From Candidatus Avelusimicrobium fimicolum (lineage in GTDB: Bacteria > Elusimicrobiota > Elusimicrobia > Elusimicrobiales > Elusimicrobiaceae): a stretch of 28,276 bases of DNA. The notes under the pieces are model-generated. The model was given only the letters and a program-made list of their open reading frames with translations. It was not told where the DNA came from and searched no databases. Positions 1-6,254 of the stretch are shown one piece after another; within the stretch, counting starts at the first letter, position 1; each line of letters opens with the position of its first letter. The stretch is taken from assembly GCA_900541355.1 (NCBI GenBank), contig UQJU01000013.1:1-28276 (forward strand), in the 5' to 3' direction. The position numbers were made by a program, and so were the translations under genes.

Positions 1-1
1 C

Positions 2-406
2 AGTATGGGATTTAATGGTACTCCCACCGGACAACGGCATTGTGAAGAAAATTTCCGCGCCGTTTATGAGGCCCACTACCGGGAAAAATTCCCTACTTAT
101 ATGGATTTTGTTGCCAGCCGCACCTTTTACGATTTACACGGCAAATGGTCCATTGAAAATGAACTCCACGCCGAACAAAACGCCATTTCCTTTGCCGCCA
201 AAAACGGCATTGCTACCTTGGGTGCTTCGGTATATGTTACCTGGTCCCCTTGCGTACATTGTGCCAAGGTAATTGTCAGCGCGGGCATTAAAAAAGTGTT
301 TTATAAAAACCAATACGACCGCAGCCAGGAAGGCATTTATTTCCTTTCGCGCAACGGGATTGAGTGCCGCCAACTTACAGAGGAAGATATCGCCGCCAAT
401 CCCTAG
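2..406 (+). CDS. Deoxycytidylate (dCMP) deaminase, 5'-truncated by window edge
   Basis: Zinc-dependent cytosolic deaminase that most likely converts dCMP to dUMP for thymidylate synthesis. Counting from the Met at base 5, the HAE motif (H55, E57) and the PCVHC motif (C83, C86) supply the three zinc ligands and the proton-shuttle glutamate. The NGTPTG turn near the visible beginning is the one that follows the first strand in dCMP deaminases. A sense codon precedes that Met in the same frame, and family members usually carry a few dozen residues before the turn, so the true start lies left of the window and the Met at base 5 is probably internal. The stop is TAG at 404-406. The next gene has its own promoter beginning inside the last bases of this one or just after. 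Another member of the cytidine-deaminase fold, such as a ComEB-like protein, is possible but less likely. Confidence 0.88.
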   Translation, partial: SMGFNGTPTGQRHCEENFRAVYEAHYREKFPTYMDFVASRTFYDLHGKWSIENELHAEQNAISFAAKNGIATLGASVYVTWSPCVHCAKVIVSAGIKKVFYKNQYDRSQEGIYFLSRNGIECRQLTEEDIAANP

Positions 407-408
407 GC

Positions 409-438
409 TTTATGTTCCGGCCCGATATTTACTATAAT
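409..438 (+). promoter_or_regulatory. Promoter of the TPR protein gene, probably leaderless
   Basis: A perfect TATAAT lies at 433-438, with a weak -35 (TTTATG, 409-414) 18 nt upstream. Only six bases separate the -10 from the ATG at 445, so transcription would begin at or next to the start codon. No Shine-Dalgarno sequence is visible. Confidence 0.55.
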
Positions 439-444
439 AAAGAT

Positions 445-1104
445 ATGACTAAAAAAATTACTGCTCCTGTTGAAGAAAAAGATTTTATTTTGTCGTTCAT
501 TACCTCCACCCTGGATTTTTGCAAACAAAACAAAAAGGGTGTTTTGACGGCTCTCGGTATTTTGGTATTGGCCGCCGTTATCGGTTTTGCGTACAGCACG
601 CACGTTAAAAACGTAACCGAGAAATCTTGGGCCTCCTATTATGCCGCGCAAGTGCAAGTATTGGGCGGAAACCAAGAGGAAGGCTTTAAACAGATTGACG
701 CGCTTAATGCGGCTTTTCCGGGTTCGGCGGCGGCACAATATGCCCAACTTTTTAAAGGCGATATGCTCTACGCCAGCGAAAACTTTGCCCAAGCGGCCGA
801 CGTATATAAACCGTTAACAACCGCAGCCAATGAATCTGTTTACACCGTCGCCTCTCTCTCTTTGGCCGCCAGTCAGCAAGCCGCCAAAGATTACAAGGCT
901 GCCGCAGAAGAAATGAACAAGTTTATCAGCAAAAATCCGAAAAGTTTTGCTTTGCCGCAAGCCTATTTTACATTGGCAATGAGCCAGGAACTGGCCGGCA
1001 ACAAAACAGAAGCGTTAAATGCCTATAAACACTTGGCGGAAAACTATGCCAAAACCTATTTTGGCAGTGTCGCCAAGGATAAAATGAAAGAATTGCAGAA
1101 ATAG
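445..1104 (+). CDS. Membrane-anchored tetratricopeptide-repeat protein (YfgM-like architecture)
   Basis: Predicted 219-aa inner-membrane protein. It has a short charged cytoplasmic head (residues 1-30), one transmembrane helix (about 31-52, rich in L, V, A, I) and an alpha-helical periplasmic part with TPR-like pairs (about 65-215). Alanine, tyrosine and glycine are spaced as in TPRs, for example around AAQYAQLFKGDMLY and AYFTLAMSQELAGN. The architecture resembles YfgM-type ancillary proteins that work near the translocon or envelope assembly, but the exact role cannot be read from sequence. I chose ATG 445 because it follows the TATAAT box directly. An in-frame ATG at 364 would overlap the deaminase gene and place a non-hydrophobic tail before the helix. 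A strong hairpin terminator follows 12 bases after the stop, so the gene is probably monocistronic. Confidence 0.75.
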   Translation: MTKKITAPVEEKDFILSFITSTLDFCKQNKKGVLTALGILVLAAVIGFAYSTHVKNVTEKSWASYYAAQVQVLGGNQEEGFKQIDALNAAFPGSAAAQYAQLFKGDMLYASENFAQAADVYKPLTTAANESVYTVASLSLAASQQAAKDYKAAAEEMNKFISKNPKSFALPQAYFTLAMSQELAGNKTEALNAYKHLAENYAKTYFGSVAKDKMKELQK

Positions 1105-1116
1105 TTTTGCCGCACA

Positions 1117-1146
1117 CCCCGCCGCTATTATCCGGCGGGGTTTTTT
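1117..1146 (+). terminator. Rho-independent terminator after the TPR gene
   Basis: Perfect 8-bp stem CCCCGCCG / CGGCGGGG (1117-1124 and 1133-1140) with an 8-nt loop, followed by six T. Confidence 0.93.
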
Positions 1147-1182
1147 ATGTAATTCGGGGAAACCCGTAAAATAAGGAGATGT

Positions 1183-2409
1183 ATGTTAAAAAAGTTATCC
1201 GTCGTATTGATGTTATCCGTCCTGCTTGCCGATTTGTCTTACGGCGCCGGATTTGCCTTGTATGAATACAGCGCCCGCGGTACCGCTATGGGCGGCGCCA
1301 CTGTGGCAAACAAGGCAGAGCCTGCCTCTTTGGCGGTGAACCCTGCGCTCATCACCGAACTGGACGGCACCCAGGCCCAACTGGGTCTTACCGTCGTAAC
1401 CGCTAATGCCAAAACCACCGTTGCCGGACAACAGCGCGGATTAAAAAATGACGTTTGGTATTTGCCCAATTTTTACGTTACCCAAAAATGGAGCGACCAA
1501 GTGTCCGTAGGATTAGGCGGATTTTCCCGCTATGGTTTGGGAGGAGAATACAAAAACTGGGAAACGTGGGCCGGAAGCCAATTAGCCTACAAAGTAAAAT
1601 TGGAAACCTTTTCTTTTACCCCAACGATTGCCGTAAAAGCCAATGACGAATTTTCCGTGGCTATGGGCCTGGAAGCAATGGTAATTGGTTTTACCCAAAA
1701 CTCTACGCTTATGCCGGGCGCCACGGCTAATGCCACCGCCTACGAAATCAGCGGTTCGGGTGTAAGTTGGGGGGGGAACTTCTCCTTTATCTACCGCCCC
1801 GAGTGGGCCGAAAAGTGGTCCTTGGGCGCAATGTACCGCACCAAAGTAAAACAAAACTTAAACGGTCGTATTCACGCGGGTATGGAACATGCGACACGCA
1901 ATATTTTTGATGACGATGCAAAAGGAGCCATTACCTTGCCTGATAGTTTAACGGCGGGTGTTTCGTTCCGCCCGACGGACGATTTGATTTTGGAAGCCGG
2001 TATCGTGGGCACCTTTTGGAGCGCGTACGACCAAATCTTAATTGAATACTCCGACCGCGAAAGCACCCCGACGATTCACAATAAAAAAGATTACAAAGAC
2101 ACCTACCGCTTGAACTTGGGGGCCGAATATAACCTGAACCCCAACTGGGCGGTGCGCGCGGGCTATGTGTTTGATAAATCGCCTATTAACAAGCACGAAA
2201 TGGACACACTCGTTCCGGTGGACGACCGCCATATTGCCAGCGTAGGTGCGGGCTATCATAACGACACTTGGAGTGTGGACTTGTCCTACTCGCACATTTT
2301 TGCCAAAAATTTAAGCGGAAATTCCAATTCCCAGTTTGGCAGCGTACCGATGAAATACACCGACGGCAGAAGTGATATGTACGGCATAACCGTTGGCTAT
2401 AAATTTTAG
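1183..2409 (+). CDS. OmpP1/FadL/TodX-family outer-membrane porin
   Basis: 408-aa outer-membrane beta-barrel of the FadL family, whose members move long-chain fatty acids or other hydrophobic compounds across the outer membrane. Residues 1-21 form a signal peptide (KK, then a hydrophobic run ending near YGA). The next segment, GFALYEYSARGTAMGGA followed by EPASLAVNPA, is the family's N-terminal hatch signature. The rest alternates aromatic and polar residues in beta-strands and ends in YGITVGYKF, a typical barrel-closing strand with terminal Phe. ATG 1183 is preceded by AAGGAG at good spacing, unlike the SD-less genes in this window. A terminator lies on each side, so it is a single-gene unit. 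The family is secure; the substrate is unknown. Confidence 0.9.
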   Translation: MLKKLSVVLMLSVLLADLSYGAGFALYEYSARGTAMGGATVANKAEPASLAVNPALITELDGTQAQLGLTVVTANAKTTVAGQQRGLKNDVWYLPNFYVTQKWSDQVSVGLGGFSRYGLGGEYKNWETWAGSQLAYKVKLETFSFTPTIAVKANDEFSVAMGLEAMVIGFTQNSTLMPGATANATAYEISGSGVSWGGNFSFIYRPEWAEKWSLGAMYRTKVKQNLNGRIHAGMEHATRNIFDDDAKGAITLPDSLTAGVSFRPTDDLILEAGIVGTFWSAYDQILIEYSDRESTPTIHNKKDYKDTYRLNLGAEYNLNPNWAVRAGYVFDKSPINKHEMDTLVPVDDRHIASVGAGYHNDTWSVDLSYSHIFAKNLSGNSNSQFGSVPMKYTDGRSDMYGITVGYKF

Positions 2410-2430
2410 TTGTATTGTGTTGTACCCGTT

Positions 2431-2465
2431 AACAAACCCGCCCTTTCGGGCGGGTTTGTTGTTTA
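2431..2465 (+). terminator. Strong intrinsic terminator after the FadL gene
   Basis: Perfect 13-bp stem AACAAACCCGCCC / GGGCGGGTTTGTT (2431-2443 and 2448-2460) with a TTTC loop, followed by a T-rich tail. Confidence 0.93.
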
Positions 2466-2804
2466 GAGTATAAAAGTCATCTGAACTTGTTTCAGGATCT
2501 ACCTCTTGGGCTGTTTAATAAACAACTAGAAGCCATTTGATATATCCTGCCAACCCAAATGTTCGGTTTGGGAACAAAGACTCTGTCCCAAAGGATCATC
2601 CTCATAATAACAAAGACGGTTCCACTCCCCGGCTTTCACATCGCCATCCGTTGTTTCAGGTAAAACGCCCCCGCCTTCTACAAGAGGGGCCGTATGTGAA
2701 TCTTCTCTATTTTGATAATTTTTGTTACAACTCAAAATTTAGCAAAAAAACGAGTCAAGCCCTTTTAAAGTAGGCAAGCCAACAAACAGAGTTTTTAGCA
2801 AAAA
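2466..2804. other. Intergenic region without a supported gene
   Basis: Convergent space between the FadL and mutY genes. Open frames on both strands here have no start signals and no recognisable domain. A short inverted repeat, CTGAA-N5-TTCAG (2481-2495), resembles a decayed copy of the small dispersed intergenic palindromes seen in many bacteria. The motif TTTAGCAAAAA occurs twice (2738-2748, 2794-2804), the second touching the mutY stop, and again at 4166. Confidence 0.5.
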
Positions 2805-3815
2805 TTACAACAACCCGGCTTTTTCTAGCAGTTTTTGCACCAGGCGGGATACCGCGTATTTCTTTACGTCTTTGGCGGGCAGACGGATAAATTTCTCCGG
2901 CACGGGGAAAGAGGGGGGAAGTGTAACCTTCCGCAAGTCCGCATAAATCACGCGGTGGGATAGGACGTGTTTGACGGGCGACGCCAACAACTCGGGCTTT
3001 TTAAGCCAAGCCACCTTGGGCAATTCGTCTGCTTCGGTGGAAGTTTCCAACAGCGGGGGTTCATACAAATTCTGCCAAATGTCGCCCGCCCCGCGCCTAT
3101 GCAGCCAAGTATCTTCGCCTTGCTCTACATATATATAGTGAAAATAGCGCGAAGAAACCTTTGTTTTTTGCTGTTTGACGGGAAAGTTCTCCACCCGCCC
3201 GTGCAAGTGGGCCTGACACCGGTCCGCCAACGGGCAAAGCAGACATTGAGGGGAAACCGGCGTGCAAACCGTCGCGCCAAAATCCATTATGGCTTGGTTG
3301 TAATCGTCCGGGTGGGTTTTATCAAGCAACTTTTGGGCAAGGGCGGAAAATTCTTTCTTACCCGCAGGAGAGTCTATGGGTGTCTGTATTTCAAATATGC
3401 GCGACAGCACCCGATAGACATTTCCGTCCAATACAGCATAGGGCATTTTGTAAGCAAATGAGCAAATCGCCGCGGCGGTATAGTCGCCCACACCTTTCAG
3501 CGCACGGACCCCCTCGTAGGTGGAGGGGAAAACACCTTGCATACTTTTGGCGGCCGCGTGCAAATTCCGCGCGCGGGAGTAGTACCCCAAACCTTGCCAA
3601 TATTTTAGAACTTCGTCCTCATCGGCCTCGGCCAACGCGGCAGGGGTTGGAAAGCGCTCGGTAAAGCGCATATAATAGGAAAGCCCCTGCGCCACGCGGG
3701 TTTGTTGCAAAATAATTTCGGAAAGCCAAATTAAATATGGGTCCCGTGTGTGCCGCCACGGCAAATCACGCTTATTTTGCCGGTACCAAATTAACAGAGC
3801 CTTTGCCAAATTCAT
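2805..3815 (-). CDS. mutY: Adenine DNA glycosylase MutY
   Basis: Base-excision repair enzyme that removes adenine mispaired with 8-oxoguanine or guanine. 336 aa, normal for the family. Residues about 1-200 form the HhH-GPD fold: WLSEIILQQTRV with catalytic E33, the helix-hairpin-helix LKGVGDYTAAA (about 107-116) with Tyr where endonuclease III has its catalytic Lys, D130 in VLDGNVYRV, and a 4Fe-4S ligand set C184-X6-C191-X2-C194-X5-C200. The C-terminal third has the NUDIX-like 8-oxoG recognition domain, with an SH pair in HVLSHR matching the MutY recognition loop. The absence of the EndoIII lysine and the presence of the C-terminal domain separate it from Nth. The gene is alone on its strand. 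No Shine-Dalgarno sequence precedes ATG 3815; a TAAAAT box sits nine bases upstream on the minus strand. Confidence 0.95.
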   Translation of the reverse strand: MNLAKALLIWYRQNKRDLPWRHTRDPYLIWLSEIILQQTRVAQGLSYYMRFTERFPTPAALAEADEDEVLKYWQGLGYYSRARNLHAAAKSMQGVFPSTYEGVRALKGVGDYTAAAICSFAYKMPYAVLDGNVYRVLSRIFEIQTPIDSPAGKKEFSALAQKLLDKTHPDDYNQAIMDFGATVCTPVSPQCLLCPLADRCQAHLHGRVENFPVKQQKTKVSSRYFHYIYVEQGEDTWLHRRGAGDIWQNLYEPPLLETSTEADELPKVAWLKKPELLASPVKHVLSHRVIYADLRKVTLPPSFPVPEKFIRLPAKDVKKYAVSRLVQKLLEKAGLL

Positions 3816-4227
3816 ATTATTGTTATTTTACAAATTTTATAGCGAATTTGCGTTTTTCAAATTTGCCTTTGATTTTACAATTTCAACTTTATCAATCTTA
3901 TTACAAGCCCGTTTATTACACTTTTTGACCGTTAGGCATTTTTATTGTTTTTAAAGATAGAAAATTCATTTTTTGCCTCGTTTTTGCTTTTTGAATTTTG
4001 TTTTTCTAAAAATTGATTGTCAAAAAGAGGGCGCTTCTTTGCCAAAGACCTGTGCAGAATAAACGATTTTTTTAATAAGGCTGTTTATAAAAAAACTAAG
4101 TTCAAGACATATATTAGATTTTTTTAATTTTCAAAACACAAAACGAGGGGGATTTTTGGGCTGAATTTAGCAAAAAATGTGCTAATCTGGGATGGTTTTT
4201 AGTCATTTTATCGTCGTAGAATAGGGG
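3816..4227. other. AT-rich gene-less region upstream of mutY and the 236-aa gene
   Basis: Divergent spacer between mutY (-) and the gene at 4358 (+), visibly AT-rich with long T and A runs. It contains a small inverted repeat, TTAGCA-N7-TGCTAA (4167-4185). I see no coding sequence or structured RNA that I can support. The minus-strand promoter of mutY should lie at its left edge. Confidence 0.5.
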
Positions 4228-4236
4228 TTATACACA
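4228..4236 (+). promoter_or_regulatory. Perfect DnaA-box sequence
   Basis: TTATACACA matches the DnaA consensus TTATNCACA at every position. It lies just upstream of the TGTCA/TGACA cluster. Function is unproven. Confidence 0.4.
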
Positions 4237-4241
4237 AGATT

Positions 4242-4306
4242 TGTCATATAATTGACATAAAATAGCAACTGTTGACATATGTCAAAAAATTATTTATTAT
4301 ATGTCA
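4242..4306 (+). promoter_or_regulatory. Promoter embedded in TGTCA/TGACA operator-like half-sites
   Basis: Consensus -35 TTGACA (4272-4277), exact 17-nt spacer, and TATTAT at -10 (4295-4300). The -35 lies inside the perfect 14-bp palindrome TTGACATATGTCAA (4272-4285). Further half-sites are TGTCA 4242-4246, TGACA 4253-4257 and TGTCA 4302-4306, so five copies flank and cover the promoter. This is the layout of a repressed, perhaps self-regulated promoter. A second TTGACA at 4252 may be an alternative -35. Confidence 0.75.
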
Positions 4307-4314
4307 TACCCGGC

Positions 4315-4357
4315 GGATAACTCCGGTGGATAACTTTATGGCAAGGTGGGGATAACT
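4315..4357 (+). repeat. Three GGATAACT repeats in the 5' leader
   Basis: GGATAACT occurs at 4315-4322, 4328-4335 and 4350-4357, the last ending directly before ATG 4358. Read on the other strand, the second and third resemble DnaA boxes with one mismatch (TTATCCACC, TTATCCCCA). They could also be a translational or transcriptional operator. Confidence 0.55.
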
Positions 4358-5068
4358 ATGTCGGGCGATAGCGAAAAAATCTTAAAAATACGGTTCCGCT
4401 TTCCGGGCGGAGAGGAATTTGAAGCCGAGGGAAGCCAGGAATTTATTGAACAACAGCGCAATTATTTTCTAGCCCTAATAGGAAAGAAGATGTCTGGGCC
4501 TGCTACTTCTGCAATCCCGGCGCCGCGTAAGCGCACCACTTATCCGCTTACTGGCGGCCCAAAACCCACCGCATTCCAAACCGTACCGGAGTCGCCTTTA
4601 TTTAGCCCGACTGCTATTCCTCAAACCACCGCAAACGCGCCAACGCCTCTACCGCCCTTATCCAGCGTACCTCCGGCCTTGCGTGGGGAAACTGCGTTGC
4701 AGGCAGATATGCCACTTGCGGATATTCCGCAACCTGTACGTTTGTGGGAGCAACTTTTAAAAGAGGAGGGGAATATTGTGGTTCTGCGCCGGAAAATGCG
4801 TTTAAGCGCGGCAGAAGCCGCTTCGTTACTTGTGGCGGGGGCGCGCGTATTATTAAAAAAGCCAAACTATCCGGCCTTGCACTTATCCCAATCAATGCGG
4901 AAATCTGGCTTTGATGAGGGGCGGCTGGACCGTATCTTGGCCCCGGAAATCCGTAATGGACATCTGGCAAGTGATGGCTCCAAGCGTTCCCGCACCTATC
5001 GGCTAACTAATGAAGGGTTTGCCAAAGCATTCGTTTTGGCTGAAAAATTAGCCAAAGAATTATTGTAA
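4358..5068 (+). CDS. Unrecognised two-domain protein with C-terminal winged-helix-like region
   Basis: 236-aa protein that I do not recognise. Residues about 1-40 are charged and look like a compact beta-alpha unit (KIRFRFPGGEEFEAEG, then an EFIEQQRNYFLALIGKK helix). Residues about 45-125 form a Pro/Thr/Ala-rich flexible linker. Residues about 130-236 are helical and end in a pattern resembling a winged helix (SQSMRKSGFDEGRLDRIL, then YRLTNEGFAKAFVLAEKLAKELL), so nucleic-acid binding is plausible. I chose ATG 4358 because AGGTGGGG lies six bases upstream; GTG 4346 in the same frame overlaps that ribosome site. It stands alone in a gene-poor region behind an operator-like promoter, which suggests a regulator or DNA-organising protein. 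Only a weak hairpin and a six-T run (5131-5136) follow it. Confidence 0.72.
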   Translation: MSGDSEKILKIRFRFPGGEEFEAEGSQEFIEQQRNYFLALIGKKMSGPATSAIPAPRKRTTYPLTGGPKPTAFQTVPESPLFSPTAIPQTTANAPTPLPPLSSVPPALRGETALQADMPLADIPQPVRLWEQLLKEEGNIVVLRRKMRLSAAEAASLLVAGARVLLKKPNYPALHLSQSMRKSGFDEGRLDRILAPEIRNGHLASDGSKRSRTYRLTNEGFAKAFVLAEKLAKELL

Positions 5069-5221
5069 AAGCAATCTTAATTTTAGTAAAAAACAAAGAA
5101 ACTGTCCTATCCAATTAAAGAGACGGGCCTTTTTTATATTGATATTATATATAAAGTATGCCTAGCAGATTTCAGGAATATTGGGGATTATTGAGGTATT
5201 TATAAAAATAATGTTAAATTT

Positions 5222-5248
5222 AAAAATACTTAAATTTTAAGTATTTTT
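5222..5248. repeat. AT palindrome, copy 1
   Basis: Perfect inverted repeat with 13-bp arms around one central base (core AATACTTAAA-T-TTTAAGTATT). An 18-nt core (5224-5241) recurs identically at 5974-5991. Confidence 0.7.
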
Positions 5249-5376
5249 TATTTTTATATATGTTTTTTAATTTTTTCTGTTTTTTTACTCCTGTTTTCCC
5301 CTAAAAAGAGCAAATTTATAAATTCTACTAAACATTATCAGATTTTTCACACTTACTTTGCTTGCAAAAACTAATT

Positions 5377-5414
5377 ATTTATCCACTCAATCAGCAGCAA
5401 AAATGTGGATAAAT
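5377..5414. repeat. Inverted pair of DnaA-box-like sequences
   Basis: ATTTATCCAC (5377-5386) and its exact reverse complement GTGGATAAAT (5405-5414), 18 nt apart. The right arm contains the perfect box TGTGGATAA (5404-5412); the left, TTATCCACT, has one mismatch. Confidence 0.55.
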
Positions 5415-5483
5415 ACCACAAAAATTTTGTCATAAAAAGTCTTTCATTTTTGCGTTTGGGGGATTATTTGCCCACTCTAAACA

Positions 5484-5511
5484 ACTAACGATAATTTTTA
5501 TTATGTTAATT
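5484..5511 (+). other. dif: Candidate dif site (XerC/XerD recombination site)
   Basis: Three blocks with dif spacing: left arm ACTAACGATAA (5484-5494), centre TTTTTA, right arm TTATGTTAATT (5501-5511). The right arm matches the E. coli XerD arm TTATGTTAAAT at 10 of 11 positions. The left arm matches the Firmicute-type XerC arm ACTTCCTATAA at 8 of 11, including the inner ATAA. The setting is a gene-less AT-rich zone toward which genes on both sides point. The AT-rich background raises the chance of a random match. Confidence 0.5.
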
Positions 5512-5973
5512 AAAGTATAGAAAAACTCAAAAAATAAAAACCTATACTTTTTATTAAAATATTTTGTTTTATACTTTAATTTTAAATATTTTTTCAAGTA
5601 AACTAATTTTTATTTTAGATATTGTTTGTTAGCAGAAAATACCTTGTAAATATCCTCTAAAATCCGCATTATTTTTGCTTACGGAAAACCTATTTCCGGC
5701 ATTTATTTTAGGATTAAAAACCTGTTGTTCCAATTTGTTTTGGGCACGCAAAATCTTAACTTAAAAATCATTTTCAGAGCTTTTCCCCACCCCCTTTTTA
5801 AAATCTTGAAAAACGACCAGTTTTTGCAATTTTTACTTTTTGCAATTTTTTTATTTTTTAACTTATTTTTGCAAAATGCCCTAAAACGATTTTAGGATAC
5901 TTAGGATATGGGGTAAATTGAAAATTAACACTACTTATTTTAATGTTTTTAACAATTTTTTATATAAAATAAT

Positions 5974-5995
5974 AAATACTTAAATTTTAAGCATT
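5974..5995. repeat. AT palindrome, copy 2
   Basis: Same 18-nt core as at 5224-5241. The palindrome here has one mismatch in the outer arms (GCATT instead of GTATT). Confidence 0.65.
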
Positions 5996-6007
5996 TTAAA
6001 AAATACA

Positions 6008-6057
6008 CGCTATTTCGTTTTTAGGGGTATCTACATATCCCCCTTTTTGAAATAGCG
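6008..6057. repeat. Long imperfect inverted repeat
   Basis: Outer arms CGCTATTTC (6008-6016) and GAAATAGCG (6049-6057) enclose a T-rich internal loop and inner arms AGGGG / CCCCT (6023-6027, 6040-6044). It could be an RNA hairpin or a protein-binding cruciform. It lies about 50 bp before the CTGGG array. Confidence 0.7.
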
Positions 6058-6104
6058 CGTTTTAGCGCATTTTAAATTTCAAACAAAGAAACAAAGGGAA
6101 AGAG

Positions 6105-6254
6105 ATGAGGCTGGGCTGGGCTGGGCTGGGCTGGGCTGGGCTGGGACTAAGAGAACTGATGATATGCGGGGGCCAAGAGTTCCCGAGGATTCCTAGCGCA
6201 ACGAATCCTAATATACACGGACCGAGGAGGAGGCGAAGAAGAAAGAAAGCATAA
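6105..6254 (+). CDS. Possible 49-aa small protein interrupted by a pentanucleotide array
   Basis: Short ORF on a GC-rich island inside AT-rich DNA. ATG 6105 is preceded by AAAGGGA five bases upstream. The product begins MRLGWAGLGWAGLG, encoded by the CTGGG repeats, continues through a neutral middle with one Cys, and ends in a strongly basic tail of six Arg and two Lys before the final Ala. With seven repeat units the frame stays open for 49 codons; six units would give 28 codons and eight units 16, so slippage would switch the product. It has no recognisable domain or promoter, and a non-coding origin for the island is equally possible. Confidence 0.3.
   Translation: MRLGWAGLGWAGLGLRELMICGGQEFPRIPSATNPNIHGPRRRRRRKKA
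6111..6145 (+). repeat. (CTGGG)7 perfect pentanucleotide tandem repeat
   Basis: Seven exact CTGGG units, preceded by GG. The plus strand therefore has eight closely spaced G-runs: one GG and seven GGG with two-base loops, which is a strong G-quadruplex pattern. Perfect short arrays like this are typically slippage-prone. Confidence 0.97.

Larger units (their letters stand above)
5069..6104. other. Gene-less, extremely AT-rich region with palindromes (candidate terminus zone)
   Basis: About 1 kb without a credible ORF on either strand. It holds the 18-nt AT palindrome in two copies, a DnaA-box-like inverted repeat (5377-5414), a candidate dif site (5484-5511), two 14-nt TTTTTGCAATTTTT copies at a 16-nt period (5821-5834, 5837-5850), the palindrome CCTAAAA-CGA-TTTTAGG (5880-5896), and a long hairpin at 6008-6057. 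Composition contrasts sharply with the flanking genes. Confidence 0.7.

Noticed and set aside
364..444. Upstream ATG 364 as start of the TPR gene
   Set aside because: It lies inside the deaminase gene, before the TATAAT box, and would add an unlikely N-terminal tail ahead of the membrane helix.
2526..2773. Overlapping ORFs on both strands between the FadL and mutY genes
   Set aside because: No ribosome site, no conserved motif, and the region looks like a degenerate intergenic repeat.
4228..5412. Region considered as oriC because of DnaA-box-like sequences
   Set aside because: There is no dnaA, dnaN or other origin gene nearby, and surrounding genes point toward the zone. Kept only as an alternative hypothesis.
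6111..6145. CTGGG array considered as a CRISPR-like array
   Set aside because: The units are 5 bp with no spacers and no cas genes are nearby; it is a simple tandem repeat.
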